Assembly (NCBI GenBank): GCA_029261135.1
Contig: JAJDBX010000065.1
Location: 22,725 to 86,724 of the forward strand
Direction of reading: 5' to 3'
Origin: Nitrospirota bacterium
Lineage (GTDB): Bacteria > Nitrospirota > Nitrospiria > SBBL01 > JAADHI01
DNA length: 64,000 nt
The position numbers and the translations under genes were made by a program. Each line of letters begins with the position of its first letter. Position 1 is the stretch's first letter. Positions 1-8,927 of the stretch are shown piece after piece. The notes below the pieces were generated by a model. It saw nothing but the letters and a program-made list of their open reading frames with translations. It did not search any database and had not been told where the DNA came from.

Positions 1-624
1 AAAAGGCTTTCATCCATCGCATTTCCAGCCATTAACACGGATCAGTACACTCACGAAAACGATAACAAACGTGGTCCTTTAAAGGATGTGAATCCTGAGC
101 CTGTGGGTGTTTACAATGATGGGATTGCCATTCAGTTTGCCCAGAAATGGCAAGAGCTCTCCTCGCCCCAAAAACCCTACTTTATTCACGGGGACAAAAA
201 AAATGGTGTGGATATCTGGAAATGGCAATCTGATGGCACGATCGAAGAAATTGAAGGTCACGGGATGGGCACTTTAGAAACCCGTGCTGATACAAATGTC
301 AAAGTTCCATTTGCAAAATGGAACAATGGACGGTGGCAGGTTATCATCAAAAGAGCAATGCTGACTGAAGATAAAGAAAAGTCTGCACAGCTTGAGTCCG
401 GTCAAAACATTCCCATGACATTTTTCGCATGGGATGGTGATGCCGGTGAAGTTGACGGACGAATGGCGCTTTCAACATTTTACTACTTGATGATGGAGCC
501 ACCCATTCCGAATACAGTCTACATCGTTCCTCCGATTGTCTTTTTCGTATTGATTGGCTTACTCTTCTGGGCGAGAGCCGCAGCAATTCAATACAAAAAA
601 GATCACGAAGGAGAAGAAGGCTAA
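1..624 (+). CDS. Haem-binding subunit of a DMSO-reductase-family oxidoreductase, membrane anchored (5' truncated)
   Basis: The reading frame is open from base 1, so this is the C-terminal 207 residues of a longer protein. The sequence resembles the ethylbenzene-dehydrogenase/NxrC/selenate-reductase gamma-type haem b domain: beta-rich, with a GVYNDGIAIQFAQKW-like strand, a VPFAKWNNGRWQVIIKRAM segment and a closing FFAWDGDAGEVDGRMALS stretch. One strong transmembrane helix (around VYIVPPIVFFVLIGLLFWA) near the C-terminus and a short charged tail follow, so the haem domain is probably outside the cytoplasmic membrane and tethered to it. In known systems such subunits pass electrons between a molybdoenzyme and cytochromes. 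The catalytic and Fe-S subunits would lie upstream, outside the window. The exact substrate cannot be assigned. Confidence 0.7.
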   Translation, partial: KRLSSIAFPAINTDQYTHENDNKRGPLKDVNPEPVGVYNDGIAIQFAQKWQELSSPQKPYFIHGDKKNGVDIWKWQSDGTIEEIEGHGMGTLETRADTNVKVPFAKWNNGRWQVIIKRAMLTEDKEKSAQLESGQNIPMTFFAWDGDAGEVDGRMALSTFYYLMMEPPIPNTVYIVPPIVFFVLIGLLFWARAAAIQYKKDHEGEEG

Positions 625-645
625 GTCAGAACTTAAATCCTGACT

Positions 646-689
646 AAAAAGGGTGGAATCCTGAAATAAAGGTTTCCACCCTTTTTTTT
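646..689 (+). terminator. Rho-independent terminator after the haem-subunit gene
   Basis: AAAAAGGGTGGAA-T-CC pairs with GG-T-TTCCACCC across a 9-base loop with one mismatch, followed by an eight-T run. It lies 22 bases after the stop codon and separates this transcript from metK. Confidence 0.9.
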
Positions 690-739
690 GTTTAATGTCA
701 ACAAATAAGAAATATTCACGTCAATACAAAGGTATATTT

Positions 740-768
740 TTTACATTAAGCTTGGGTTAATATTATAG
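740..768 (+). promoter_or_regulatory. Possible sigma70 promoter of metK
   Basis: TTTACA at 740-745 is followed, after 17 bases, by TTATAG at 763-768 in an AT-rich stretch between the upstream terminator and metK. Both boxes are imperfect. No SAM-riboswitch-like fold was recognised in the short leader. Confidence 0.35.
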
Positions 769-809
769 GTGTTGTTTAGGTAAGATATTGTATTATGTAG
801 GAGGATTTT

Positions 810-1961
810 ATGAATCAGCAAGATTTTTTATTTACATCTGAGTCTGTCACTGAAGGTCATCCAGATAAGATTGCGGATCAAATCTCCGATGCTGTTTTAG
901 ATGCGATTATTAAAGACGATCCCGATTGTCGTGTGGCCTGTGAAGCCTTTGTGACGACAGGCCTCGCCTTTGTCGCAGGAGAAATTACCACATCATGTTA
1001 TGTCGAGATTTCCGATATTGTAAGAGAAACCATTAAAAATATCGGGTATACAAGAGCTAAATTTGGGTTCGATTTTGAAACCTGTGGTGTGATGACTTCT
1101 ATTCACAATCAATCACCAGATATTGCCATGGGCGTTGACCCTGGAGGGGCCGGTGATCAAGGTTTGATGTTTGGTTATGCGACCAATGAAACCCCAGAAT
1201 TAATGCCGATGCCCATTATGTTAGCGCATAAATTAACAAAACGGCTTGCAGTGGTACGTAAAGAGGGGATCCTGCCATATTTAAGGCCCGATGGAAAATC
1301 CCAAGTCACAATTGAATACCGAAATGGTAAACCCGTTAGAATTTCTACTGTTGTCATCTCAACGCAGCATAGTCCAAATACAACACTTGGAGAATTAAGA
1401 GAAGATATTATCGAGAAAGTGATCCTGCCTGTGCTTCCAAAAGAATTGCTTGATGAAGATAATATCATCTACCATATCAACCCGACGGGACGATTTGTGA
1501 TGGGTGGCCCACAAGGAGATGCGGGATTAACAGGTCGAAAAATTATTGTAGATACTTATGGGGGTGTCGGGAGTCATGGTGGTGGTGCATTTTCCGGGAA
1601 AGATCCCTCAAAGGTGGATCGATCCGCATCATATATGGCTCGGCACATTGCAAAAAATCTCGTTGCGGCAGAATTAGCGGATCGCTGCGAAGTGCAATTG
1701 GCCTATGCCATTGGTGTTGCAGATCCGGTTTCAATTTTAATTGATGCAAAAGGAACGGCTAAAATTTCTCAAGAGAAATTGGTTAAACTGGTGAGGGAGT
1801 TTTTCCCCATGTCGCCCAGAGGCATTATCGATCATTTAAACCTTAAAAGGCCTATTTATCTTAAGACAGCCGCATACGGTCATTTTGGTCGGAATGAACC
1901 GGAATTTACTTGGGAAAATACCGATATGTCCGCTAGATTAAAAAATGCGGCTGAGAGATAG
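810..1961 (+). CDS. metK: S-adenosylmethionine synthetase
   Basis: This 383-aa protein has the usual family length. It makes S-adenosylmethionine from ATP and methionine in the cytoplasm. Diagnostic motifs are present: the N-terminal [24 protein letters not shown]/Mg site, the central [12 protein letters not shown] loop, and the glycine-rich [17 protein letters not shown] segment. The ATG is preceded by an ideal AGGAGG at 799-804. The next gene, ahcY, acts directly downstream in the methyl cycle (SAM to SAH to homocysteine), so the pair is probably co-transcribed. Nothing unusual was seen. Confidence 0.98.
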   Translation: MNQQDFLFTSESVTEGHPDKIADQISDAVLDAIIKDDPDCRVACEAFVTTGLAFVAGEITTSCYVEISDIVRETIKNIGYTRAKFGFDFETCGVMTSIHNQSPDIAMGVDPGGAGDQGLMFGYATNETPELMPMPIMLAHKLTKRLAVVRKEGILPYLRPDGKSQVTIEYRNGKPVRISTVVISTQHSPNTTLGELREDIIEKVILPVLPKELLDEDNIIYHINPTGRFVMGGPQGDAGLTGRKIIVDTYGGVGSHGGGAFSGKDPSKVDRSASYMARHIAKNLVAAELADRCEVQLAYAIGVADPVSILIDAKGTAKISQEKLVKLVREFFPMSPRGIIDHLNLKRPIYLKTAAYGHFGRNEPEFTWENTDMSARLKNAAER

Positions 1962-2021
1962 GTTTTTATCTTTTATCGTGAAATTTTTTATATATTATAT
2001 TAGCTTCAAGTGAGGGGGAAG

Positions 2022-3440
2022 ATGAGTCATTCAAGTATCGCAACTGAAGATTTTAAAGTAAAAGACATGTCACTCGCAGAATGGGGTCACAAAGAGATTG
2101 CCTTGGCTGAAGTCGAAATGCCAGGCTTGATGGCGCTTCAGAAAAAATATGGTAGTGAAAAACCCTTACAAGGGGTACGCATCATGGGGTCTTTGCACAT
2201 GACCATTCAGACGGCGGTTTTGATTAAAACCTTGGTCGTCTTGGGTGCAGATGTGCGTTGGGCCAGTTGCAATATTTTTTCAACACAAGATCATGCGGCA
2301 TCCGCGATTGCTGATTTAGGTGTTCCTGTTTTTGCTTGGAAAGGCGAGACCCTTAAAGAATATTGGTGGTGTACAAAACAAGCCTTAATCTTTCCGGGTG
2401 GGAAAGGCCCTCAACTCATTGTTGATGACGGCGGCGATGCCACGATGATGATTCATGTGGGCAGAGACGGGGAAGAAGATCCTTCCATACTAGATAAGCT
2501 TGTTGAAGCAGAGGATGAAAAAGAGTTATTCCTTTCTTTAAAAGAAACCCTTCAAGAAGATAAACAGCTTTGGCATAAAATTGCTGTCGAAATGAGGGGC
2601 GTTTCTGAAGAAACGACCACGGGGGTTCATCGTCTATATCACATGATGGAGCAGGGGAAATTACTTTTTCCTGCATTTAATGTGAATGACTCGGTTACAA
2701 AGTCTAAGTTTGATAACTTGTATGGATGTCGCGAATCCCTTGCGGATGGTATTAAACGCGCAACCGATATCATGATTGCCGGGAAGGTTGTGGTGGTGGC
2801 CGGATACGGTGATGTCGGTAAAGGCTGTGCCCATTCCATGAAAAGTTATGGTGCGCGTGTCATTATCACTGAAATTGATCCGATTTGTGCACTTCAAGCG
2901 ACTATGGAAGGTTACGAAGTCAAGACAATGGAAGACGCCTTATCTGAGGGAAATATCTATGTCACGACGACAGGAAATTTTGATGTCATTACAGCAGATC
3001 ACATGTCAAAAATGAAGGATAAGGCCATTGTTTGTAATATTGGCCATTTCGATAATGAAATCCAGGTTGCACAACTCAATAAATGGGCTGATATCAAAAT
3101 AAGCAACATCAAACCCCAAGTGGACGAATATGTCTTCCCGGACGGGCATTCCATTATTCTTCTCGCAGAAGGACGATTGGTGAATTTAGGCTGTGCGACG
3201 GGTCATCCTTCTTTTGTCATGAGCAATTCCTTTACCAATCAGGTTCTGGCACAGATTGAACTTTGGAAAACGGAATATAAAACAGATGTCTATCGTTTAC
3301 CGAAAGAACTGGATGAAGAAGTGGCGCGTCTCCATTTGGAGCATGTGGGTGCAAAATTAACAAAATTAACACCGAAACAAGCGGCTTATCTAGGTATTTC
3401 TGCAGAGGGGCCCTATAAGGCAGATCATTACCGATATTGA
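2022..3440 (+). CDS. ahcY: Adenosylhomocysteinase (SAH hydrolase)
   Basis: This 472-aa cytoplasmic enzyme splits S-adenosylhomocysteine into adenosine and homocysteine, relieving product inhibition of methyltransferases. It shows the Rossmann motif [13 protein letters not shown], the substrate-site segment [13 protein letters not shown], the GHFDNEIQ segment and the canonical C-terminus ending KADHYRY. The frame opens at a GTG at 2010, but the ATG at 2022 sits just after a GAGGGGG Shine-Dalgarno stretch and is the better start. It lies 60 bases behind metK, consistent with a methionine-cycle operon. Confidence 0.98.
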   Translation: MSHSSIATEDFKVKDMSLAEWGHKEIALAEVEMPGLMALQKKYGSEKPLQGVRIMGSLHMTIQTAVLIKTLVVLGADVRWASCNIFSTQDHAASAIADLGVPVFAWKGETLKEYWWCTKQALIFPGGKGPQLIVDDGGDATMMIHVGRDGEEDPSILDKLVEAEDEKELFLSLKETLQEDKQLWHKIAVEMRGVSEETTTGVHRLYHMMEQGKLLFPAFNVNDSVTKSKFDNLYGCRESLADGIKRATDIMIAGKVVVVAGYGDVGKGCAHSMKSYGARVIITEIDPICALQATMEGYEVKTMEDALSEGNIYVTTTGNFDVITADHMSKMKDKAIVCNIGHFDNEIQVAQLNKWADIKISNIKPQVDEYVFPDGHSIILLAEGRLVNLGCATGHPSFVMSNSFTNQVLAQIELWKTEYKTDVYRLPKELDEEVARLHLEHVGAKLTKLTPKQAAYLGISAEGPYKADHYRY

Positions 3441-3470
3441 TACACCCGTTTGTCGATTTTTAGGATATAA

Positions 3471-4304
3471 ATGCCTTGGTTTAAAAAGGAAAGACACCTC
3501 CTGCCCGATCCCAGAAGCGTTAAGTTTCCTGAAGGGCTTTGGGTAAAATGCAACAACTGTCGTCAGATTATCTATCGCAAGGAGTTGGTGCGATCAGACA
3601 AGGTGTGTCCAAAATGTGATTATCACTTTCCGATCACCGTTAACGAACGCATTGCGATGGTTGCCGATGAGGGCAGCTTCACAGAATGGGATGCAGCCCT
3701 TGCGCCTGAAGATCCACTCAAATTTAAAGACACGATGCGTTACACTGAACGCTTGAAGAAAAACCGGGAAAAAACGGGCTATCCGGATGCGCTGGTGATG
3801 GGTGGGGCAAAAATCAACGCGCAAGCTGTTGCACTTGCGATTTTAAATTTTAGCTTTATGGCGGGGAGTATGGGTTCTGTTGTGGGTGAAAAGTTAACGC
3901 GAGGCATTGAGCGTGCAACAGAAGAGAAGATTCCATTAGTCCTTTTTTCTGCGTCCGGTGGCGCGCGTATGCAAGAAGGTGTGCTCTCTTTGATGCAGAT
4001 GGCGAAAACATCTGCTGCCATTGCCCGGCTTCAAAAGGAGAAGGTGCTTTTTATTTCTGTCTTAACGGATCCCACCTTTGGCGGCGTGACCGCCAGTTTT
4101 GCGATGTTGGGCGATATTATTATTGCAGAGCCAAAGTCTTTAATTGGTTTTGCAGGCCCCCGCGTCATCCAACAAACGATTAAAGAGCAATTGCCTAAAG
4201 GATTTCAGCGGGCAGAGTTTTTATTAGATCATGGGATGATTGATATGATTGTTGAAAGAAAAACCATGAGGGAAACACTGATACAACTCCTCTCATTTTT
4301 TTAG
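3471..4304 (+). CDS. accD: Acetyl-CoA carboxylase carboxyltransferase subunit beta
   Basis: The 277-aa protein is the beta half of the carboxyltransferase that moves CO2 from biotin to acetyl-CoA, making malonyl-CoA for fatty acid synthesis. It begins with the family's four-cysteine zinc ribbon (CNNC ... CPKCDYHFP, about residues 25-48). The crotonase-like core follows, including FSASGGARMQEG and TDPTFGGVTASFA, which form the acyl-CoA/oxyanion site. The ATG follows an AGGAT sequence. The gene sits 30 bases after ahcY and is the last of the plus-strand group. The accA partner is not in the window. Confidence 0.97.
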   Translation: MPWFKKERHLLPDPRSVKFPEGLWVKCNNCRQIIYRKELVRSDKVCPKCDYHFPITVNERIAMVADEGSFTEWDAALAPEDPLKFKDTMRYTERLKKNREKTGYPDALVMGGAKINAQAVALAILNFSFMAGSMGSVVGEKLTRGIERATEEKIPLVLFSASGGARMQEGVLSLMQMAKTSAAIARLQKEKVLFISVLTDPTFGGVTASFAMLGDIIIAEPKSLIGFAGPRVIQQTIKEQLPKGFQRAEFLLDHGMIDMIVERKTMRETLIQLLSFF

Positions 4305-4350
4305 AGTAGACGTTCTTTCTTCACGATATTGTAAACCTTCCACCGTTTAT

Positions 4351-4755
4351 TTAGGATAAGCGGTAACTCGCACAAGATTTTTCTGTCTCCCACAAGCGAA
4401 CTTCTGATATGGGTAGGTTCTGGGAAGTCGCATAATCATAGATCATTTTAGCGATGACCTCCGCCGTCGGGTTTTCATTTGTGACCAAGTAGGATTCGCC
4501 GAGTATTTTGAGAGAAGGAATGAGCGGATCTCCCTTACATAAGATCAATTTATGATCTAGGGTTTCATCAATCCAAGTTTGAACAATCTGCTTAATCTCT
4601 TCAAAATCCCGAACCATCCCCAGTGTATCGAGTGTTTCTGCATAAAGTACGATCTCGACTTTGCCATTGTGTCCGTGGAGGTGACGACACTTACCCGCAT
4701 AGTTAAGGAGTCGGTGTCCATAGCAGAAATGTACTTCACGGGTCACAGTATACAA
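4351..4755 (-). CDS. queD: 6-pyruvoyl-tetrahydropterin synthase / QueD-family protein
   Basis: This is a small T-fold enzyme of the PTPS/QueD family, which converts dihydroneopterin triphosphate to 6-carboxy-tetrahydropterin on the queuosine/7-deazapurine route or to 6-pyruvoyl-tetrahydropterin. The zinc-binding histidines appear in CYGHRLL and HLHGH, the catalytic cysteine in AGKCRHL, and the conserved closing glutamate in VRLWETEKS. The frame extends to a TTG at 4794, but a TTG at 4755 directly after an AGAGGGA sequence gives a 134-aa protein of normal length, so it is preferred. The gene lies behind the GspE-like gene on the same strand. Specificity between QueD and PTPS cannot be settled from sequence alone, so the symbol is tentative. 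Confidence 0.85.
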   Translation of the reverse strand: MYTVTREVHFCYGHRLLNYAGKCRHLHGHNGKVEIVLYAETLDTLGMVRDFEEIKQIVQTWIDETLDHKLILCKGDPLIPSLKILGESYLVTNENPTAEVIAKMIYDYATSQNLPISEVRLWETEKSCASYRLS

Positions 4756-4803
4756 TTTATCTATCCCTCTATTTATTGTGGATTGTCGGCGCAATAGCGT
4801 CGA

Positions 4804-6702
4804 CTAGGTTTCGTTTAGCGGATCGTTTTGTAAAGCGTGACGACAATAGGGGCATGTGGCCCAATCGGGTTGAAGCAGTTTTCCGCAGGCATGGCATACG
4901 TAGGGAGAGGCTTCTGAACAATAGGGACAGATCAAAAAATCGATGCGTATCGCGTGATGGCATTTGGGGCAGGTACTTTTAAAGGCCTCATCTTTTTCGA
5001 CGACACGGTTGACCTCTTCCAGGGTTGTGATTCCCATTTTGGCCTTTTCAAGGCCATCTTCTTCCATTGAAGTCATCCCGACGGTAACACTTGCGGCTCG
5101 TATTTCTGAATCTGTCGCATTCGCAGAAATCAACTCCCGTGTTTTAGGCGTGATTGGCATCACTTCAAAAGCGCCGATTCGCCCACTAAACCCCGTATGA
5201 TCACATAATGAACAGCCTGTTTCAAAAATATCGAGATTTGAATCGTCGGCCTTAAAAAGCTCGAGACAGCGACTACAGCGTTTCCGAATCAGACGCTGTG
5301 CGATGACCCCGATAAGACAAGAAGAAACCAGGAAAGGTGGAATGCCGATATCGATTAAGCGGGTAATGGTGGATGGGGCGTCATTGGTATGGAGGGTTGA
5401 TAAGACCAAATGGCCCGTCATCGCAGCACGGAAGGCAATCTCTGCTGTTTCTAAGTCTCTAATCTCTCCGATCAAAATAATGTTGGGATCCTGACGCAGA
5501 ATCGCCCGGAGTGCTTTGGCAAAAGTCATGCCCACTTCATTGTTAATCTGGATTTGGTTGATGCCGTCTATTGTGTATTCGACAGGATCTTCCACGGTTG
5601 TCAGGTTGTTTGTGACCGATTTGAGTTCCTGAATCAGGGCGTAAAGTGTGGTCGTTTTCCCGCTTCCGGTGGGCCCGGTCACGAGGATCATCCCTTTTTG
5701 CTTGCGAATCATTTTTCGGACGATCTCAGCGTCTTTATCTCGGAGCCCCACCTGATCGATATCGATCAAGACCTTCGATTGGTCTAAAATCCGTAGAACG
5801 ACTTTTTCTCCATGATTTGCGGGCAAAGTGGAAACACGAAGATCGACGGCTCTGCCCTCTGCCATCACACGTACCGCACCATCCTGAGGCAAACGTCGTT
5901 CAGAAATATCAAGCGTGGCGAGAATTTTGATGCGTGAAACCAATGGATTTTGTACCCATTTGGGTAGCCGCATCTCTTCTCTAAGGAGTCCATCAATCCG
6001 GTAGCGCACACGAAATTCGTTTTGGCCCGGCTCGATATGGATGTCACTAGCCCTCATCTTGATGGCTTTTCCGATAATAATGTTGGTGAGTTGAACCACA
6101 GGGCCGAGCAGGCTTTTTTCTTCGAGCGACCGGGTATCCATATGGAGTAGGTTGGATTCGGCCAAATCTGGAATGACTTGTAGGGAGCCCACTGTAAAAT
6201 CTTTTGCAGAGGCTTGAACAATTTTATCCACGGATGAGGTGTCGAAGTGATAACTTTGCTCAATGGTTTCGAGGATATTTTTTTTTGTCGCAATGGCGGG
6301 AGAGATGGCGATCCCTGCGTAAAATCTCAGATCATTTAATGTTTCATAATTTAAGGGGTCGGCAATGGCCATTTTGAGTTCTTTTTCTTGGGCCTTAATG
6401 GGGACAGCAAGGTGTCGTCGAGCGAGCCACTCCGGGATCATCAAAAAAAGATCCGAATCAATGGTCATCGTATGTGGTGTGACGTAAGGAATGTTGTTAA
6501 TGGCACCGATGGACTGGGCGATGAGATCTTCCGAAACAATCTTGAGTGAACTCAAGATTTCTCCGAGGCGTTTCCCGTTTTTTTTCTGTTCTTCGAGGGC
6601 CCAGGTAATTTGCCGATCGGAGAGGTGTCCTTTTTGGGCGAGAAACTCGCCGAGCCGTGGCGGCTTTCCAAGCTTTCTTTTAGATTGAGGAAGTGTTTTC
6701 AA
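4804..6702 (-). CDS. Type II secretion / type IV pilus assembly ATPase (GspE/PilB family) with extra C-terminal zinc ribbons
   Basis: The 632-aa protein has an N-terminal GspE/MshEN domain (about residues 15-150), a linker, then the secretion ATPase core. Walker A is GPTGSGKTT (343-351), followed by an Asp box, Walker B with LIGEIRDLETAE and a His box (TGHLVLSTLHTND). The four-cysteine zinc finger typical of GspE is present (CSRC ... CSLC). The last ~60 residues add further CxxC pairs (CPKC, CPYC, CHAC, CPYC), a double zinc-ribbon tail that ordinary GspE/PilB lack. The ATPase powers pseudopilus or pilus assembly at the inner membrane. No other secretion or pilus genes are next to it. The only reasonable start is a TTG with no clear ribosome site, so the N-terminus is approximate. 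Confidence 0.92.
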   Translation of the reverse strand: MKTLPQSKRKLGKPPRLGEFLAQKGHLSDRQITWALEEQKKNGKRLGEILSSLKIVSEDLIAQSIGAINNIPYVTPHTMTIDSDLFLMIPEWLARRHLAVPIKAQEKELKMAIADPLNYETLNDLRFYAGIAISPAIATKKNILETIEQSYHFDTSSVDKIVQASAKDFTVGSLQVIPDLAESNLLHMDTRSLEEKSLLGPVVQLTNIIIGKAIKMRASDIHIEPGQNEFRVRYRIDGLLREEMRLPKWVQNPLVSRIKILATLDISERRLPQDGAVRVMAEGRAVDLRVSTLPANHGEKVVLRILDQSKVLIDIDQVGLRDKDAEIVRKMIRKQKGMILVTGPTGSGKTTTLYALIQELKSVTNNLTTVEDPVEYTIDGINQIQINNEVGMTFAKALRAILRQDPNIILIGEIRDLETAEIAFRAAMTGHLVLSTLHTNDAPSTITRLIDIGIPPFLVSSCLIGVIAQRLIRKRCSRCLELFKADDSNLDIFETGCSLCDHTGFSGRIGAFEVMPITPKTRELISANATDSEIRAASVTVGMTSMEEDGLEKAKMGITTLEEVNRVVEKDEAFKSTCPKCHHAIRIDFLICPYCSEASPYVCHACGKLLQPDWATCPYCRHALQNDPLNET

Positions 6703-6876
6703 AACCGAACCATGATTAAAAGAGCCATTCTAACTTTCCCTTAAAACGATGTCAATGAAGCTGAACCTAAGGGCCTCTGGATTTATTTCGGATCCCGTTC
6801 TTGGCTTTAGAAGTGGCTCCTTTTATTGTCTCTATGAAAAAGATGTGTTACGATGCACTCCATAATTAGGGCTGAA

Positions 6877-7860
6877 ATGGCACGTCGATTTCAATATCTT
6901 AGTGTAGGTTTTTTGCTGTTTTTTGTTGCTCTTTTTGGGTGTGAGCAGCGCTTGAATGTCTTTTCGATCGGGTTTAGTTACCACAACCCTGATATCATTT
7001 ATATCGGGACTTCCGGCGGAGGATTTTATAAAAGTATTGATGGCGGAAATTCGTTTAGCCCACAAAGTGAAGGATTGACGAATTTTAACATCATGGCAAT
7101 TGCCGTAAATCCTGCCCTTTCTTCTCTAGTTTATGCCGGGACTTATGGGGACAGTGTTTATCGAAGTGTGAATAGTGCGGGAAGTTGGAATATCTCCAGT
7201 CATGGATTGGAAGATAATGTGGGTACTCAGGCGGTCAATGAAGTTATTTTCGATCCACAGAATCCGGAGCGGATGTTTATTGGCACCAATCACGGGGTGT
7301 ATCTCACGAAAGATGGGGGCAGTGCCTGGGAATCCATGAACATGGGCCTGGGCAACCGCTTTGTGATCTCACTGAGCATTCATCCTCAAAACAGTGCGAT
7401 TCTCTTCGCAGGCACAAATGAAGGTCTTTACATCACCACCAATGGGGCCAGGCAATGGGGTATTGCCTCAACAAAAACAATTACTTGGGCTGTGAACACG
7501 GTTCATATTGATTCAAGTCAACCAGATATTGTTTACGCGGGAACGAATCTAGGTATTTATAAATCAACAGATCGGGGTCTGAACTGGGAAGCGAGAAGTG
7601 AGGGACTTGAGACCCCGTTTGTTTCTGCCATTGCCAGTGATCGCTCTAATTCGAATCGCGTTTATGCGGGCAATAGAGACGGGGTTTACGGAACAGAAAA
7701 TGGTGGAAAAACGTGGGCCTTGCTACCCAATTCTCCGACTTCTGTTTTATCCCTGGTCAGTCATCCTCACAAGGGAGAGACTTTTCTGGTGGGTGCCATG
7801 AAGGGTCTGTTTAAAGCGGAAAGCCATGGAACACAATGGACAAAATTAAAGGTCAAATAA
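6877..7860 (+). CDS. BNR/sialidase-like beta-propeller lipoprotein
   Basis: This is a predicted 327-aa lipoprotein. From the ATG at 6877, which follows AGGG, the product begins MARRFQYL, continues with a hydrophobic stretch and reaches the lipobox VALFGC. The mature part contains at least six repeats with Asp-box-like signatures such as SIDGGNSF, TKDGGSAW, STDRGLNW and TENGGKTW, each paired with a VYAGT- or LFAGT-like strand. This is the pattern of BNR/VPS10 beta-propellers. It is probably periplasmic or surface exposed. No catalytic residues of sialidases were found, so a binding or scaffold role is more likely. It forms a pair with the next lipoprotein, 24 bases downstream. Confidence 0.8.
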   Translation: MARRFQYLSVGFLLFFVALFGCEQRLNVFSIGFSYHNPDIIYIGTSGGGFYKSIDGGNSFSPQSEGLTNFNIMAIAVNPALSSLVYAGTYGDSVYRSVNSAGSWNISSHGLEDNVGTQAVNEVIFDPQNPERMFIGTNHGVYLTKDGGSAWESMNMGLGNRFVISLSIHPQNSAILFAGTNEGLYITTNGARQWGIASTKTITWAVNTVHIDSSQPDIVYAGTNLGIYKSTDRGLNWEARSEGLETPFVSAIASDRSNSNRVYAGNRDGVYGTENGGKTWALLPNSPTSVLSLVSHPHKGETFLVGAMKGLFKAESHGTQWTKLKVK

Positions 7861-7884
7861 TTGTACAATAAGAGAGATTTCACA

Positions 7885-8895
7885 ATGAAGTATCGAAGTA
7901 TCGATTTCCTTTTTTTCCTCCTCCTCTTTTTCAGTTTCTTGATGGTCGCGTGTCCAAGGACGCCGGAGATGCCTGATCGCTCTGAAATTTCAACAGGGTG
8001 GGACGTGCAAAACGTCCCTGTGGATACATCGCTTGGGGGGCTTTTCTTTTTAGATGAAAAAATGGGCTGGGCCACGGGCAATAAAGGGGTCATTCTGCAC
8101 ACAAAAAATTCAGGGAAAGATTGGCTTGTTCAGGAAACCGGTACAAAGGTGTTGATTGTTTCAGCCTATTTTGTGAATGAAAATCTGGGTTGGGCTGTGG
8201 GGGATAAAGGATTGATTGCCCATACCACAGACGGGGGAAAGACTTGGGGTCCGCAGGCCAGTGGTCAGAAAAAAGATTTGACCCACGTTTATTTTATTGA
8301 TGAGAAGCAGGGCTGGATTACGGGTGCGAAGGGGATTCTCCTCTCCACGGATGATGGCGGTGCGCATTGGTCTCGGGCTAAAGGAGATTCAAGAATGACG
8401 ATGAACGCCGTCCTTTTTACGGATAAAGATCATGGATGGATTACGGCCCATAAAGGCAAATTACTTTTTACCGAAAATGGTGGGAAAAATTGGGCCATTC
8501 GAGAGACGGGAACCCAGAAAGACTTGCTCCGAATCTTTTTTGTGAACAAACAGACCGCATGGATTGTGGGGAATGGCGGACTTATTCTTAAAACCACCGA
8601 TGGTGGGCAAACGTGGATACCCCAAACGAGTGGGGTCAGCTTACTTTTAACAGATGTTTCTTTTGCAAATGAAAAGACCGGATGGGTGGTTGGCGGGAGT
8701 GGCATGGTGTTACACACGAAGGATGGCGGTGAAACCTGGGTTCAGCAAACGACGGGCACCTTACAATTTTTGACCGCCGTCCATTTTGCGAACGAAAAAG
8801 TCGGCTGGGTCACCGGAACCAAACAGACGATCCTTTATACAGAAAAGGGCGGAGAAGCACCAGCGACCTCTGAAGCCAAGGCGGCAGAGAATTAA
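7885..8895 (+). CDS. YCF48/HCF136-like beta-propeller lipoprotein
   Basis: The 336-aa product starts at the ATG at 7885, after an AGAGAGAT sequence; the open frame reaches back to a TTG at 7861. A hydrophobic segment ends in the lipobox LMVAC. The mature protein is about seven repeats of ~43 residues with the YCF48 signature: an x-GWAVG-x-KG strand, then HTTDGGKTW and a spacer leading to L-x-x-V-x-F. In cyanobacteria this family helps photosystem II assembly, and in non-phototrophs the role is unknown. It lies directly behind another propeller lipoprotein and may act with it at the periplasmic membrane face. Confidence 0.82.
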   Translation: MKYRSIDFLFFLLLFFSFLMVACPRTPEMPDRSEISTGWDVQNVPVDTSLGGLFFLDEKMGWATGNKGVILHTKNSGKDWLVQETGTKVLIVSAYFVNENLGWAVGDKGLIAHTTDGGKTWGPQASGQKKDLTHVYFIDEKQGWITGAKGILLSTDDGGAHWSRAKGDSRMTMNAVLFTDKDHGWITAHKGKLLFTENGGKNWAIRETGTQKDLLRIFFVNKQTAWIVGNGGLILKTTDGGQTWIPQTSGVSLLLTDVSFANEKTGWVVGGSGMVLHTKDGGETWVQQTTGTLQFLTAVHFANEKVGWVTGTKQTILYTEKGGEAPATSEAKAAEN

Positions 8896-8927
8896 GTCCC
8901 TATCCCCTTTGTTTGGGAAGCCACAGA

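Noticed and set aside
690..809. SAM riboswitch before metK
   Set aside because: The leader between the terminator and metK is short and AT-rich, and I could not find the conserved SAM-I/II/IV core pattern.
7885..8895. Photosystem II assembly function for the YCF48-like protein
   Set aside because: No phototrophy genes in the window, and YCF48-like lipoproteins are common in non-phototrophs.
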